Shown here in pieces: positions 46,721 to 57,818 of a stretch of 64,000 nucleotides of DNA. The DNA is from Rehmannia glutinosa (lineage: Eukaryota > Streptophyta > Magnoliopsida > Lamiales > Orobanchaceae). Location of the stretch: positions 23,689,520-23,753,519 of the forward strand of contig CM071930.1 of assembly GCA_016081115.2 (NCBI GenBank). The letters run 5' to 3'. Positions within the stretch are counted from its first letter, which is position 1. Every line of letters begins with the position of its first letter. The position numbers and the translations under genes were made by a program. The notes beneath the pieces are model-generated. The model saw nothing but the letters and a program-made list of their open reading frames with translations. It did not search any database and was not told the DNA's origin.

Positions 46721-47503
46721 ATGGATGCAAATTTGACACACATTCTCATGATCACTATTGAGGAATTTGATGACTGGAAAATTCGTATACAGGCTCATCT
46801 ATCTGATTTACATGATGAAATGTGGATAGTGATAGAGGATGGGCCACTGCAAATATTGAAAGTAAACACAGCAGTAAGGAGAGCAGCTGCAGCTAAAGGA
46901 GAAGAAGTCGCTGCTGAGGCAAGACCAACCCTAGTTAAGAAACTAAGGACTGAGTGGACAAACGAGGACAGAAAAAGATACAACTTGGACAATATAGCCA
47001 AGGACATACTTTACAAAACCTTGGACAAAGCAATGTTCAACAAAGTCAAATCTTGCCAAATTGCAAAACAAATCTGGGATAAATTAACCTTAATTTGTGA
47101 AGGATATGAGCAAATTGAAGAAAACAAACTGTCTGTTGCTGTACAGAAATTTGAAAATTTTAAAATGCTTGCAGGTGAAACCTTGTATGGGAAAAGGACA
47201 CAAAAATCCGCCACACTCATCACATGGTCCGACCGTGTAGCTTCACACGGTCAGCCCACACGACCATGTGGCTTCACACGGTCTGGCCGTGTGGTTTGTT
47301 TTCGTCCCTTGTTTCTTCCCAATTTCACCCGGACATGTCATCATCGCATGGGCAGGTCACACGGCCATGTGGCTCTCACACGGTCCGACCGTGTGACAAG
47401 TTTTTGTCTGGTTTCTTCGTCTTTTCAATCTTCTCTTTGCACTCGTCAATCCTATCCGATCCGTTCAACTGATATTTCTTCAATTAAGCTTCATTTCCTG
47501 TAA
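46721..47503 (+). pseudogene. Chimeric frame: copia gag fused to antisense Athila LTR
   Basis: ATG 46,721 starts MDANLTHILMITIEEFDDWK. The copia gag (UBN2-type) domain runs for about 156 residues, to a GETLY motif at about 47,187. The frame then continues without a stop into the Athila LTR read in antisense for about 104 residues (Trp/Arg/His-rich, derived from the palindrome array) to a stop at 47,501-47,503. The junction shows only a few bases of shared sequence (ATGG). The gag part is real but truncated; the tail is accidental coding. Confidence 0.75.
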
Positions 47504-47631
47504 AATTTACAAGAATACGCAGTATCATGCCTTTCTAAGAAAACCAAGTAAAACATACTAAATATACATGCAAATGTATCAATTATATATCAATTTAAGC
47601 CCCCAAATACACGTATATTTTACACGTATCA
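47188..47631 (-). repeat. Athila B 3' LTR, truncated
   Basis: Only the U3 part remains: the palindrome array (47,221-47,396) to the LTR start TGATACGTG at 47,631, followed by polypurine tract TTTGGGGGATTTT. It is cut at the chimeric junction with the plus-strand copia gag. It is much closer to the A 3' LTR than either is to the 5' LTRs. Confidence 0.9.
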
Positions 47632-47647
47632 AAAATCCCCCAAACTT

Positions 47648-49107
47648 AAAGCATTGCTCCTCCTCGAGCAAATTTAAAAAAATAATATCAAGGGGTACAA
47701 AGAACACACAAGAATACTATAAATATTAAATCTCATTCGACTCCATATTCAAGTAAATCATGCAATTCATTTTCAAGAAGTCATCATTTATAGGTTCGGC
47801 ATAATTAATACTCTCTCGGGTATTTGACATCGCGACTCACAAGTAGTAGTAGTGTATCATTCACTCTCAAAATGTATGGAAAGTGTTTACGCTCAAAATC
47901 AATTCAGTGAAAATAGAACTATCATATGCTTGCAAATTATCTTAACATCTCTACCACTTTTGTGCACAACTTAAGAATCTAAAAGGACTTTCATTTGGTT
48001 GTAAATGTTGACTCTTTGATAAGGGTATGAAAAATTTGTATTAAGTTACTTGACTTGAGCAAATAGAATTTACGAGCACAGAGTTGCAACTCACCAACCC
48101 AATTTTATCTAAAAATCATTTTTCTCAAGATATTATTTTTTCCAACTCAAATCCACCCTTGTTTCTCATTTTTTCATTTTGCCTATTTTTTTTTCTTTAG
48201 CCTCAAGCTCTCAATTTTTCACAATTTTTCAAAAATTTTCTTTTCTTTTGCTCGATTTTCTCTTTTTTCTTCCAAAGATTTTTCTTTCTTTTTTGACCTT
48301 CATTATTCTTAGATTCACCTATATATTGCTCATTCCTCATTCTTTTGCCAACTTTCTCTCTTTTTCAGAATTTTCACCACATCTCTCCCAAACTTGTTCA
48401 TTTTCTATAAGCTCAAGAAATTTCAGGGATAAAATCATTTTTCAATTTTAAAGATCAAAATGTGCCTAACAATAAAAAGTTTTGGCTCAAAATTGGCTAA
48501 CTAGGGAATCATGAGTTCATAGGTAGGCTTTTTAGGCTAAGTAGGCTAAACAAAGATGGCCTTGAATCATTTTAAAAAATTGCACACATACATGGCTTCA
48601 ATGAAGATGCAAAGCAAGTTCTAGAGTTCTATCAATCATGAATGACACACTCAAGAAAAATAAGTCTGCATAAGATAAAAGCAGTTTAAGGCACAAAAGC
48701 TCACAGACTTATTTTCCGCAACATGCTCAATTACCCAATTTTCTTAACTATTGCCAAACAAATAGATGACATCTCCTCAACTATTCATCGCATTATTCAC
48801 AAAAACATGTCATCTCATAAAATCAAATGTTCATAGTAAAATCATACGGAAGCTTTGCTCTTTCGAAAATCTTGATTAAAGACACATACAAAAGCAATTA
48901 AATGTGCTAAAGCAATAAACGTGCTAAAAAAAATAAGAATCGAAAATTTAAAAAAATTCAAAAAATTTCAATGCAATTTTTTATGCTCTACATGCAATCT
49001 TAAATGTAATGCAAGATGCCCCAAACTTAAAATATGCTTCGTCCCGAACATATGAGAAAATTATCAAAAGTAAATAGGAATGCGTAATAAGTACTTACAT
49101 GGATCGT
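47648..49107 (-). other. Athila B 3' noncoding region
   Basis: Near-identical to 12,991-14,481. No coding feature. It lacks about 40 bp present in copy A around 14,360-14,395. Confidence 0.6.
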
Positions 49108-50290
49108 TCAAATCAAGTAGATGGTCAAAATTTCTTGCGGCGTTTCTTGCCCATAATAATGTTTAATTCTTTGCCCATTTACGACAAAAATTCGACCATT
49201 CTTTGCTAGTAATTCAACGGCTCCTCCTGATGATAGTACCTTTTTGATAACGAATGAACCCGACCACCTTAATTTAAGCTTACTCGGAAACAATCTCAAT
49301 CTCGAGTTATATAGCAATACTACTTGCCCGGGTAGGAATTCTCTTCTTAAAATTTTCTTATCATGCCATCTCTTTGTGCAATCTTTGTAGATTTGGGCAT
49401 TTTCATAAGCATCTTGATGAAATTCTTCTAATTTGCTTATTTGCAGTTTTCTCTATTCTCTTACTGCAGTCATGTTGAAGTTAAGCTTTGTCACTGCCCA
49501 AAATGCTTTATGCTCTAATTCAACCGGAAGGTGGCATGACTTCTCAAAAACTAATCGATACGGGGACATATCCAGAGGTATTTTGTATGTCGTACGATAA
49601 GCCCACAAATCGTCACCAAACATTAAAGCCCAATCTTTCCAATTTGTGCTAACATGTTTTTCTACTATTGGATACCTCGGCTAGCCCATTTGACTATGGG
49701 TGGTAAGAGGCGGCCACTAGATGTTTCACTACGAATTTTTCCATCATGTTATTAAACAATTTATTGCATAAGTGAGAACCTCCATCACTAATGAGGGCTC
49801 ATGGGGTGCCAAACCTAGTGAAAATATTCTTTTGCAAAAATTTCAATACTATTCTGGCATCATTTGTTTTAGTAGGGATAGCTTCTACCCATTTGGATAC
49901 ATAATATACTGCAGGAAGAATGTATATGTACCCATTTTATGCTGGAAATGGTCCCATGGAGTCTATACCCCAAACGTTGAATAATTCCACTTCTATTATT
50001 GGAGTCAATGGCATCCGTGTCGCTTTGAAATGTTTCCCATATGTTGACACCTATCACACTGCCAAATAAACGTATAGCAATATTTGAAAATAGAAGGCCA
50101 AAAGAAACCGGACTATAATACCTTAGGTGCGTGTTGGGCCAAAATGGCCTCCATATGGTGATGAATAACATAGCTCTAGAATGCTTGCCCATTCTTCTTG
50201 AGGTACACATTTCCTAATAACTGAATCTGCACATCTTTTAAATAATAGAGGTTCATCCCACAAAAAATATCTCACATCATGAAGAACTTT
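49108..50290 (-). pseudogene. Athila B integrase, broken
   Basis: Same fragments as copy A: C-terminal LLYNSRLRLFPSKLK and GSFVI module at 49,317-49,108, and core pieces upstream to about 50,210. Stops and frameshifts throughout. Confidence 0.75.
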
Positions 50291-50294
50291 CTTC

Positions 50295-50963
50295 TTAGCA
50301 TGATATGTGATATCTGGTGGTAGGACCCCGCTTACTAAATAATTTACAAATATCAGCGTACCAGGGGATGGTTGTTTCAGCCATCAGAATTAACTCGTCC
50401 GAGAATGTTTCCTTAATAGTTGTGCCTTTAGTGTTTTCATTAGCCGTTTGCTCAAGTCGTGAGAGATGATTAGCTACCATGTTCTCACATCTTTTCCGAT
50501 CCCGAATTTCAATGTCAAATTCTTGTAACAGAAGTATCCACCGAATTAGCCTTGGCTTGGCATCCTCCTTTGTGAAAAGGTATTTGACCACAGCATGGTC
50601 CGTATGGACTATTGTTTTTGTCTCAATCAAGTATGCCCGAAATTTATCAAACGCAAATACCACTTCCAGTAATTGTTTTTCAGTTGTGGTGTAATTTTGT
50701 TGCGACGGGTCTAATGTTTGACTTGCATAGTACATAACATGAAACAGCTTTTCGCATTTTTGTCCTAGTGCTGCTCCTACTGCATAGTCGCTTGCATCAC
50801 ACATTATCTCGAAAGGTTGACTCCAATCTGGTGTGATCAAAATTGGTGCAGTTTCCAGAGCCTTTTTCAGTGTTTCGAATGCCTGCAAACAATCAGAGGT
50901 GAAAGCAAAATGTACATCTTTTTCAAGTAAGTGGGAAAGGGGTTTAGTTATTTTTGAAATATC
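50295..50963 (-). pseudogene. Athila B RNase H region
   Basis: A 197-codon open piece (50,888-50,295), nearly identical to copy A, with catalytic residues in MCDASDYAVG, EKQLLEVV and VHTDHAVV. It is preceded by the TAG shared with copy A. Confidence 0.8.
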
Positions 50964-51688
50964 CTAAATGAAGCATCTATAAAAACCCGCATGTCCCAAA
51001 AAGCTGCTTAGTTCTTTCTCATTCTTTGGAGGTGCAAGCTTCTCAATTGATACCACCTTTGCTCGGTCAACTTCTAAACCAGTAGAAGAAACACGATGAC
51101 CCAGTACGATGCCATCTTTTACCATAAAATGGCATTTTTCCCAATTTAATACTAAGTTTGTCTCCTCGCATCTCTGCAAAACAAGGGTTAGATTCTGCAA
51201 GCAATGATCAAACAAACTACCAAAAACTGAGAAGTCTTCCATTATATTTTCAATCCTTCCATGGAATATCGCCATCATACATCATTGAAATGTTGCAGGT
51301 GCATTACATAGCCCAAATGGTAGTCTACGAAATGCAAACACACCATAGTCCATAAGGACATGTAAATGCAGTTTTTTCTTGGTCCTCTAGAACAATCACA
51401 ATCTGATTATATCACGATCGAGTACCCATCCAGGAAGCAATAGTATTCATAACCTGTAAGGCGATCTAACATTTGATCTATAATGAGGAGGGGAAAGTGA
51501 TCTGTGCGAGTTGGTGCGTTTAACTTTCGGTAAATAATGCAAATATGCCAACATCTAGTAGCTAAGATTTCATCAGTTTCACTTTTTATTATCGTCATCC
51601 CTCCCTTTTTTGGTACAACTTGTACTGGACTTACCCAATTGTTGTCAGATATAGCAAATATAATTCCATTATCTAACCATTTAAGCAC
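50964..51688 (-). pseudogene. Athila B reverse transcriptase, catalytic box deleted
   Basis: Matches the RT of copy A but lacks 12 nt at about 51,236. Copy A reads MEVFMDDFSVFG and this copy MEDFSVFG. The VFMD residues, including a metal-binding Asp of the YxDD-type box, are gone, so this RT cannot be active even apart from the shared frame break after FLDGYS. Confidence 0.85.
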
Positions 51689-52240
51689 TTATTTCTTAAC
51701 GAACTTTTGCATAACTGGGTTCCGTTGCTGTTGCACATAAGGTTTACAATCATCTTTCGTTCTTATATTATGCATGCAAATCGAAGGACTTATACCTTTT
51801 AAATCAGAAATAGACCATCCAATAGCAGTTTTATGTTCCCTTAAAACTTGATGTAGTTTTTCCAATTGATTTTCAGTAAGGGAAGAAGAAACTATTACCG
51901 GATCGGTGTCGTTGTTGCCTAAGAATGCATATTTAAGATGATTCGGAAGAGGTTTAAGTTCTGGGGGAGCCAGGAGATCATCCTTCGAATTTTCAGCTGA
52001 AAAAGCATGTCGCACGGTCAAGTTGTGTGACACCATATGGTCGTGTGGACTTTTTCCTCCGAAGTTTAATCGCATGGCTCAGCCATAAGGGGCCACATGG
52101 TCGTGTGGGGAGTCGTTCCATTGTCGCACAGTCAGGTCGTGTGATGTTACACGATCGTGTGACTGAAGTCCCTCTGAAGTAGTATGCCACACGGGCTGGC
52201 TGTGTACTTCCACAAGGCCGTGTGCGTTTGGAGTAGCGTG
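51689..52240 (-). pseudogene. Athila B protease-RT linker with palindrome array
   Basis: The segment encodes the linker and RT N-terminus (LPNHLKYAFLGNNDTDPVIV, then ENQLEKLHQVLREHK). Between about 52,010 and 52,284 are seven CACACG-N-CGTGTG-type dyads like those in the LTR U3, for example TTACACGATCGTGTGA near 52,147. They sit within the pol reading region, translating into His/Val/Arg-rich sequence with stops. The stretch is absent from copy A. Confidence 0.65.
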
Positions 52241-52284
52241 TCACACGACCTGATCGTGTAGCTCCACACACCCGCGTGGGATGT
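52010..52284. repeat. Internal CACACG/CGTGTG dyad array (Athila B)
   Basis: At least seven imperfect dyads with the LTR half-site CACACG(G): near 52,014, 52,046, 52,094, 52,128, 52,152, 52,188 and 52,242. Spacing is 30-50 bp. The family resemblance to the U3 array is obvious by eye. Likely spread by local duplication or copied from the LTR. Confidence 0.6.
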
Positions 52285-52831
52285 CCAACGCGCCTTTTTC
52301 TGGTATTTTCTCCTCTACTGACTCTAATGCAAGCACAAAATCGATAACCTCATTGTTAGTAATATCAAAACACATACCTTGGGATTCTAGTGAGTGGCTT
52401 AAGCACCATTCCAACTCGTCTTTCATCACAACTTGTTCAGACTTAGCTTCCATGCATGGGGTTAGTACATCAATCATGTTGCAATGTTCGACGTTTTCAT
52501 GAAATTGCATAGCTTTATAAATCGAAAATAATATGTGTTCATCATTTACTCGCAATGTTAGTTCACCTTTTTGCACGTCGATTAATGCTCTACCTGTGGC
52601 CAATAATGGTCTTCCCAGAATTAATGAAACCTCACGATCCTCTTCCTTCACTAAGACGTCCTCAATCACCCCTTTTGGATATGTTACCGAACAATCTGCT
52701 AATTGTAGGGTAATTTTCGTAGGCTTTACTTCGCCTAATCCCAATTTCCGAAATGCTGATAACGGCATCAAGTTAATGCTAGCACCTAAGTCGCACAATG
52801 CTTTATTAAAGGTTGTACCCCTATTACACAA
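52241..52831 (-). pseudogene. Athila B protease region
   Basis: Open for 196 residues: aspartic protease with ALCDLGASINLM (catalytic Asp) and SLILGRPLLATGRALID, followed by an acidic linker (VEHCNMIDVLTP, LEWCLSHSLES). This is the better-preserved counterpart of 17,331-17,722. Confidence 0.8.
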
Positions 52832-53744
52832 GGAATCATAAAACTCCTGGGATCCTTAAGCTTTTGGGGTAACTTTCTTTGAATAATTGTACTGCAGTCC
52901 TCTGTCAGTTTTATCATTTCATAGTCCGAGATCTTTCTTTTTTTTTGCCATGATATCTTTAAGAAATTTAGCATAATTTGGCATTTGTTCTAAAGCATCC
53001 GCAAAAGGTATATTGATTTGAATTTTCTTGAAAATTTCTAGAAAATTAATAAATTGATCATCTAATTTCTTTTTCTGAAACCTTTGCAGAATAGGAATAG
53101 GTACCTCAGTTCTTGCAATTTTCGGAGCAGAGCTTACCTTTTGTTTTTCCACTAGTGGTGGTGCGGTCTCCACTGCTATGTCCTGCTCCTCGATTGCTTA
53201 TTCTTCTATTTCTTGTTCAATCGACATCTTTGGACCTTCATAACTGTTTCACTCCTCGCATTTAAATGGATTGACATTGTTCTCCCGGATCTATCCTCGT
53301 ATCTTTCGGGAATTTGCCTTTCTGGTGCTGGCCATTTATTGTTGTAGCAATCCGCCCACCTGTTTTTCCAAAGATTTCAATCTATCATTCATGTTAGTAT
53401 TCAATTGAGTTACCTGATCCTCGATTCTGTCTATATTGGCTTCATCCTGGTTTAGTCGGGCTCGAGTTTCCCCAATGAATGAAGCTAACATCTCTTCTAG
53501 AGATGGTTTATGTTCATTTGGCTCTGTTTGATTGCTCCTTCCTGAATCCGGAAGTGGTTGCAAGTGTCGTAGCCCCAAAGTATAGTATGATTGTGGCTGA
53601 GTATTTCTGTAATTGTTTTAGCCTTGCTTCCCACAAAATTTGCTTCTTCCACAACAACTGTTGCCTCTCTTGAAGTTACGGTTGTATCGCATCCAATTTC
53701 ATACTTAGCATGGATATTTGTTCTGTGAGTATGGCTATCTTATC
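52832..53744 (-). pseudogene. Athila B gag, C-terminal part
   Basis: Open pieces 53,578-53,336 (coiled-coil-like) and 53,173-52,786 match copy A with few changes. It is interrupted at 53,744 by element C. Confidence 0.75.
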
Positions 53745-53961
53745 TGTAAGTCCAAGCGGCTACGATAATCTAGAGGGGGGTGAATAGATTATCTCCATCT
53801 TTCCGATTATTTCCTCTTTTTCGAACAAAACAAGCCAAGACAAGAATAAAGGTGCAGAAAGTAAACAACACACGTCGATTTATAGAGCTTCACCCCACCT
53901 AGGGACTACGTGCTCTACCACCCCAGTATATCCGGGATGAGTTTCAAAGAAAAAGAATTTT

Positions 53962-54214
53962 ATTAATTACCACAATTAATACAAATTCAACTTACAACAC
54001 CTTGAAGAGCACCACACTCTTCTTCAATACCACCTTTGGAGATTACCACAATCTCCCTTTGAAGATTACCACAATCTTCCTTCAACGGCACCTTTGAAGA
54101 TCACCATAATCTTCAATCTTGAAGAATACCAAATTCTTCAACACCTCAAGAGAACCACACTCTTGAAACACCTATCACCTAGATCACCCAAGTGTATTCT
54201 TTCCAAAAGAATAC
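53962..54214 (-). other. Tandem hairpin array (C-B 3' LTR)
   Basis: Nine dyads as in the other C LTRs. The last one keeps its perfect 8-bp GTATTCTT stem while the loop changes to TCCAA. GGAGATTACCACAATCTCC and GAAGATTACCACAATCTTC are both perfect here. Confidence 0.85.
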
Positions 54215-54612
54215 TCACAAGGATGTATTGTGTTGAATGATGACCAAAATCAAGATTACAACTCAATAATGAATAATACAATTTGAGTGCAAGTGTAATC
54301 AAGAAATGAAAGCCTAGACCTCAATATGTGAAAGTGATAAGCTAGGCAAATTACAACAAGAATGATAACAATGAAGAGCTAAAGACTTTGCTTGAATGTA
54401 TCTTGTTGTGTTGTATCTCAAGTGTTGTGTTGGTTGCTCCAAAACTTCCTCTATTTATAGGAGATGATTGATCAAGCATAGGCTCCTCTTGGGGATTGAA
54501 AATCTACAGAAAAATACAATTAAAATCAAGAATATAGCTGTTAGAAATCAATCCCACAATTTATGGAAAGTTTGTCTGCTGCACAATGGTTAGAAATTTG
54601 CTGTCAAACTTG

Positions 54613-54918
54613 AGGGCGACCGGTCGCGCACTGATAGAAATAAAAGAAGAAACACAGCAAAAATACATGGGGCGACCGGTCCAGGGGGTCTTCGACCGGT
54701 CGACCCCTACAAGGACCGGGCCCCCTCGTTGTATTTTGAAGAAACTAAGTTCTGTTTCAAGAACGAAGTCTCCAGGTACCGGTCGCACCCTGGGCGACGG
54801 TCGACCAGGCCAACGCGCAGGGCGACCGATCGACCTGGTATTTTTCCTTCCGTCTCATTTTTTTGTTCCAAAAATCATCTTCAGGTACGGGTTGCCCTAT
54901 ACGGTGACCGGTCGACCT
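54613..54918. promoter_or_regulatory. CGACCGGTCG array in U3 (C-B 3' LTR)
   Basis: Sites near 54,617, 54,674, 54,695, 54,779, 54,796 (degenerate), 54,824 (CGACCGATCG) and 54,907. One extra unit of about 23 bp relative to other C LTRs lies around 54,803-54,826. Confidence 0.5.
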
Positions 54919-55105
54919 TGAGACAGAAATGTTGTCCAACTTTTATCGAAAATAAACATCAAAAATACTCCGAAAAAATAGTAAAAAAATATTTCAAATC
55001 ATTTAGGAGTATTTGGACAACAATTAAAAATATTGTTTTGGTGTAAAAATAAAATCATCAAAATTAAGATAAAAACATGTATCAAACAATCTCCCCCTTT
55101 TTGAT

Positions 55106-56237
55106 GATTACAAACCAAAATAATTTTTAGAAATATTAGGAGGACAATTTTTTTTAAAAACGATTTTCCGGTAAAAACATCTAACCGTTTAGAAGCGACC
55201 AAAATTTTCAAAATACATAAGCAACCAAATAAGGGAGTAATTATTATCCAAATATTCCGAGTATTAGCACAAGCTCCCCCTATCAACAAGCACATCAAGA
55301 ATAATGTAAGAGCAATTAATCACAAGCTAAAAGCTTAACTTTTACATATTGATCTTAAGTATAAGAGCTTATAAGCTCCCCCTGTCAAAAAAGCATCATT
55401 AGACAAGTATATAAGTCCATCATACAACAATTGGACTAAGTATAGTCCACAACTTATGGCTTTAAGAAGCCATAGCTTATAGCTTTTATATCGAGCTTAT
55501 ATTAGCTTCTTTGAGCTAACGAGCCAATTTCCTGTTTCTCCCCCTTGGAATCATCAAAAAGAATGTTAGGATGATAAAAACATCATACAAGTATATCAAA
55601 GTGTGCCAAAGATACGATTTATCAACCATAGAAAAAATTAGGCTCAGAATCAGAAGAAATAGGAGAAATGTATCATGAAAAGATCCATAAGCTCGTTTAG
55701 TTTGCCAAGACATGATCCCAATAAGTATTTAAGACATTTGAACATGAGAGAATCATGTAGGTGATGAATTTTTCATTGAAAAATTTTAACGAACACTTGG
55801 CGGGCGTAAAAAAATTGAGGAAAAAATATATAGCCCTTGTAAAAGATATTAAGCCAAGTTTTTCATACCATCACCAAAAGCAAATATTCACCATATACCC
55901 AACAATTAAGAGGCCCAACAAGGTAAATTCTCAAAGGTTCGACCCAATTGAGATAATTCTAGCCGAAAAGATCAAGGCATTACGAATGCCATCAAGCAAA
56001 AATTAAGAGAAACACTTTTACCATCAAGTACTTCATACCAATTATTAAACAATGACAAAAAGAGTATTTTAACCCTCAAATGCTCCAATAAGGCCAATAT
56101 CAAAAGCTACTAGCAATCTTGCCAGTTCATCCCTTTTAAAAAAAAAATGTCATTAGAATAAGAGAGTTATACAAATCAAGTTCATTACAAGAAAATTAAA
56201 TGACATAAGAAGAAAATGAAGAGAAGTGATAGGATCA
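55106..56237 (-). other. Element C copy B 3' noncoding region
   Basis: Noncoding, matching 19,967-21,099, including the AGCTT palindromes (about 55,320-55,520). Confidence 0.6.
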
Positions 56238-57581
56238 TCATTCTTCATCGGAAGAAAAACATGTGTTGGGGATGAGTTCTTTAATGAACTTCTTCAATTT
56301 GCCGATTGATTTTTGCATCTTTGAGGTCTTTTGCTCCAAAGCCTCATATTTAGCTTCATGATATGCTCTAAGTTCATCACATTCGGCTTGAGTGTAACTC
56401 CTAGACGGTTGAGCACCGGTATTACCCTCCGGATTGCTTGCCCCGTCACCCGTTGCCAATCTATCGGCCTCGGCATCATTAAAGAAATCGTTTGGATTTT
56501 CGGATGCAGAACCTTGCCCTCTTCCTTTAGCCATTTTAGTCGGGCGGATATCCATATTATTGCGCATGTGGACCATTTGTGAAATGTTGTCAATGTCAAA
56601 ATCATTTTGAAACATCTCCAAATTACATTCCAAAGAAGGTAACCCCGATTGTATAAGAAGCTTGCAAATCCAATTGCCCATGACAAACTTCTTGTTTCCT
56701 TGTGTGATAGACTCAATTAAGCATTGAATAAAAATTACGTCAAAATTAAGCGGTTCCCTTCTAGCAATTTTATAAGTTAAAAAGTAATCCATATTGCTAG
56801 GCATTTTACCCGCTTTACCACAGATACAGTAGGCGACAATAACCGAAATAATCCTGTGCTCAAGAGTCATGGCCAATAACGAATATTTCGGCCAAACGCC
56901 CAAATAGGTCTTAACCTCTTCCATAGAAACACCCAACATATCATCATTCCAAATCGAACAAGCAAAATAATCCCAACCACCTTCTCGCACATGTAAAAGC
57001 CGACAAATGCCATTAGGAGTCCATCTAAAATGACGACCCCTTACAAATGAATTCAACGTAAGAGGCTTCCTTTGAGCATCATATTCGACCCACATATTGG
57101 CATAAAAATGTAGAATCACATCATCATCATATAAAACATAAGGGTGCTCCCACAAGTACATCCACCCTTGCTCTTCAAAAAATCCTCTAATAGTAGGATA
57201 CTCATTTGAAAATGAATTAAATCGACAAATTTTCGTACGAGCTATCGATTTCGCACCCGTGTTTAAATTCTCATAGTACCACTCCGCATATTTGTTGATA
57301 AAATCTAAAACATTAGTAGAGCGAGGAGCTAGAGGTATAAGAGATTTCTTACTTTTTGCCCAACGGCAATTTTTGAATGAAATCGTCCTGCGGAGTTCGA
57401 CAACTTGAGGATTGAAGAGTATAGGGTTTTGAATATCATCACGTTCTTGAGCTACATTCCTTTGGGTTGCTCGAATATCCCGTTGTTCGGCTTCCTCTTG
57501 CCGATTTCTTGAAGAACCCTCTCCGCCCTTTCTTCGCTTGGAGGTGGGATTTTGACCGGTGGAATTTCTTGGAGGAGCCAT
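56238..57581 (-). CDS. Element C ORF2: plant transposon protein / env-position protein, 447 aa
   Basis: Intact frame from ATG 57,581 to TAA/TAG at 56,238. Residues 1-45 are basic and hydrophilic (RRKGGEGSSRNRQEEAEQR), possibly nuclear-directing. Residues about 75-300 form a globular domain with FINKYAEWYYENL, VILHFYANMWVEYD, LNSFVRGRHFRWTP and ICRLLHV. That pattern (FYAN, then VRG, then a hydrophobic helix) matches the 'putative plant transposon protein' family common in plant retroelements. Residues about 330-380 are low complexity, and residues about 395-440 are a predicted coiled coil (ELRAYHEAKYEALEQKTSKMQ). I see no signal peptide or convincing membrane anchor, so an envelope role is doubtful. 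It occupies the position of the extra ORF of SIRE-like elements. Function unknown; preservation without pol is notable. Confidence 0.75.
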   Translation of the reverse strand: MAPPRNSTGQNPTSKRRKGGEGSSRNRQEEAEQRDIRATQRNVAQERDDIQNPILFNPQVVELRRTISFKNCRWAKSKKSLIPLAPRSTNVLDFINKYAEWYYENLNTGAKSIARTKICRFNSFSNEYPTIRGFFEEQGWMYLWEHPYVLYDDDVILHFYANMWVEYDAQRKPLTLNSFVRGRHFRWTPNGICRLLHVREGGWDYFACSIWNDDMLGVSMEEVKTYLGVWPKYSLLAMTLEHRIISVIVAYCICGKAGKMPSNMDYFLTYKIARREPLNFDVIFIQCLIESITQGNKKFVMGNWICKLLIQSGLPSLECNLEMFQNDFDIDNISQMVHMRNNMDIRPTKMAKGRGQGSASENPNDFFNDAEADRLATGDGASNPEGNTGAQPSRSYTQAECDELRAYHEAKYEALEQKTSKMQKSIGKLKKFIKELIPNTCFSSDEE

Positions 57582-57757
57582 ATTTGTAAGATTCTTGCAA
57601 AATGGAGTAGGTTAGAAACAAGAATCACAAAAATTGATGAAGATTTGAGAAGAATAAGAAAAGGGGGTGATATCTTTCGCGCAGGGGTTTGAAGTGTTTA
57701 ATTTATGTTTCTGCAAATGAAGGAACAGACGTGATTTTAACCCAAAAATTTGGCCAG

Positions 57758-57818
57758 GGCGGCCGGCCGAGGTAGGGCGACGGTCGGCGTGACGGCCGTG
57801 CACCGGCCGGCCTGCCTT
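57758..57818. promoter_or_regulatory. Internal palindrome array upstream of ORF2 (C-B), degenerate
   Basis: Corresponds to 22,619-22,677. Instead of clean CGACCGGTCG it reads GGCCGGCCG, CGACGGTCGG and ACCGGCCGG. The differences from copy A are concentrated in the palindromes. Confidence 0.45.

Larger units (their letters stand above)
45120..47187 (+). mobile_element. Plus-strand D-related copia element, 5' part only
   Basis: Contains a 5' LTR (45,120-46,590), a PBS and the first 156 codons of gag. It is cut abruptly at about 47,187, where Athila LTR sequence begins. No pol or 3' LTR. It is on the opposite strand to the rest of the nest. The LTR is clearly diverged from the two D LTRs, so it is a separate family member. 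Confidence 0.85.
53745..55088 (-). repeat. Element C copy B 3' LTR
   Basis: Contains the hairpin array (53,962-54,214), TATA box TATAAATAG (about 54,458-54,450) and the U3 palindrome array (54,613-54,918). A polypurine tract flanks it at 55,089-55,105. Confidence 0.9.

Noticed and set aside
46721..47503. A novel 260-residue host protein
   Set aside because: The first 156 residues are copia gag directly after an LTR and PBS, and the rest is antisense Athila LTR.
56238..57581. Retroviral-type envelope glycoprotein
   Set aside because: No signal peptide, cysteine pattern or membrane anchor is visible. The sequence fits the plant transposon protein family and a coiled coil instead.
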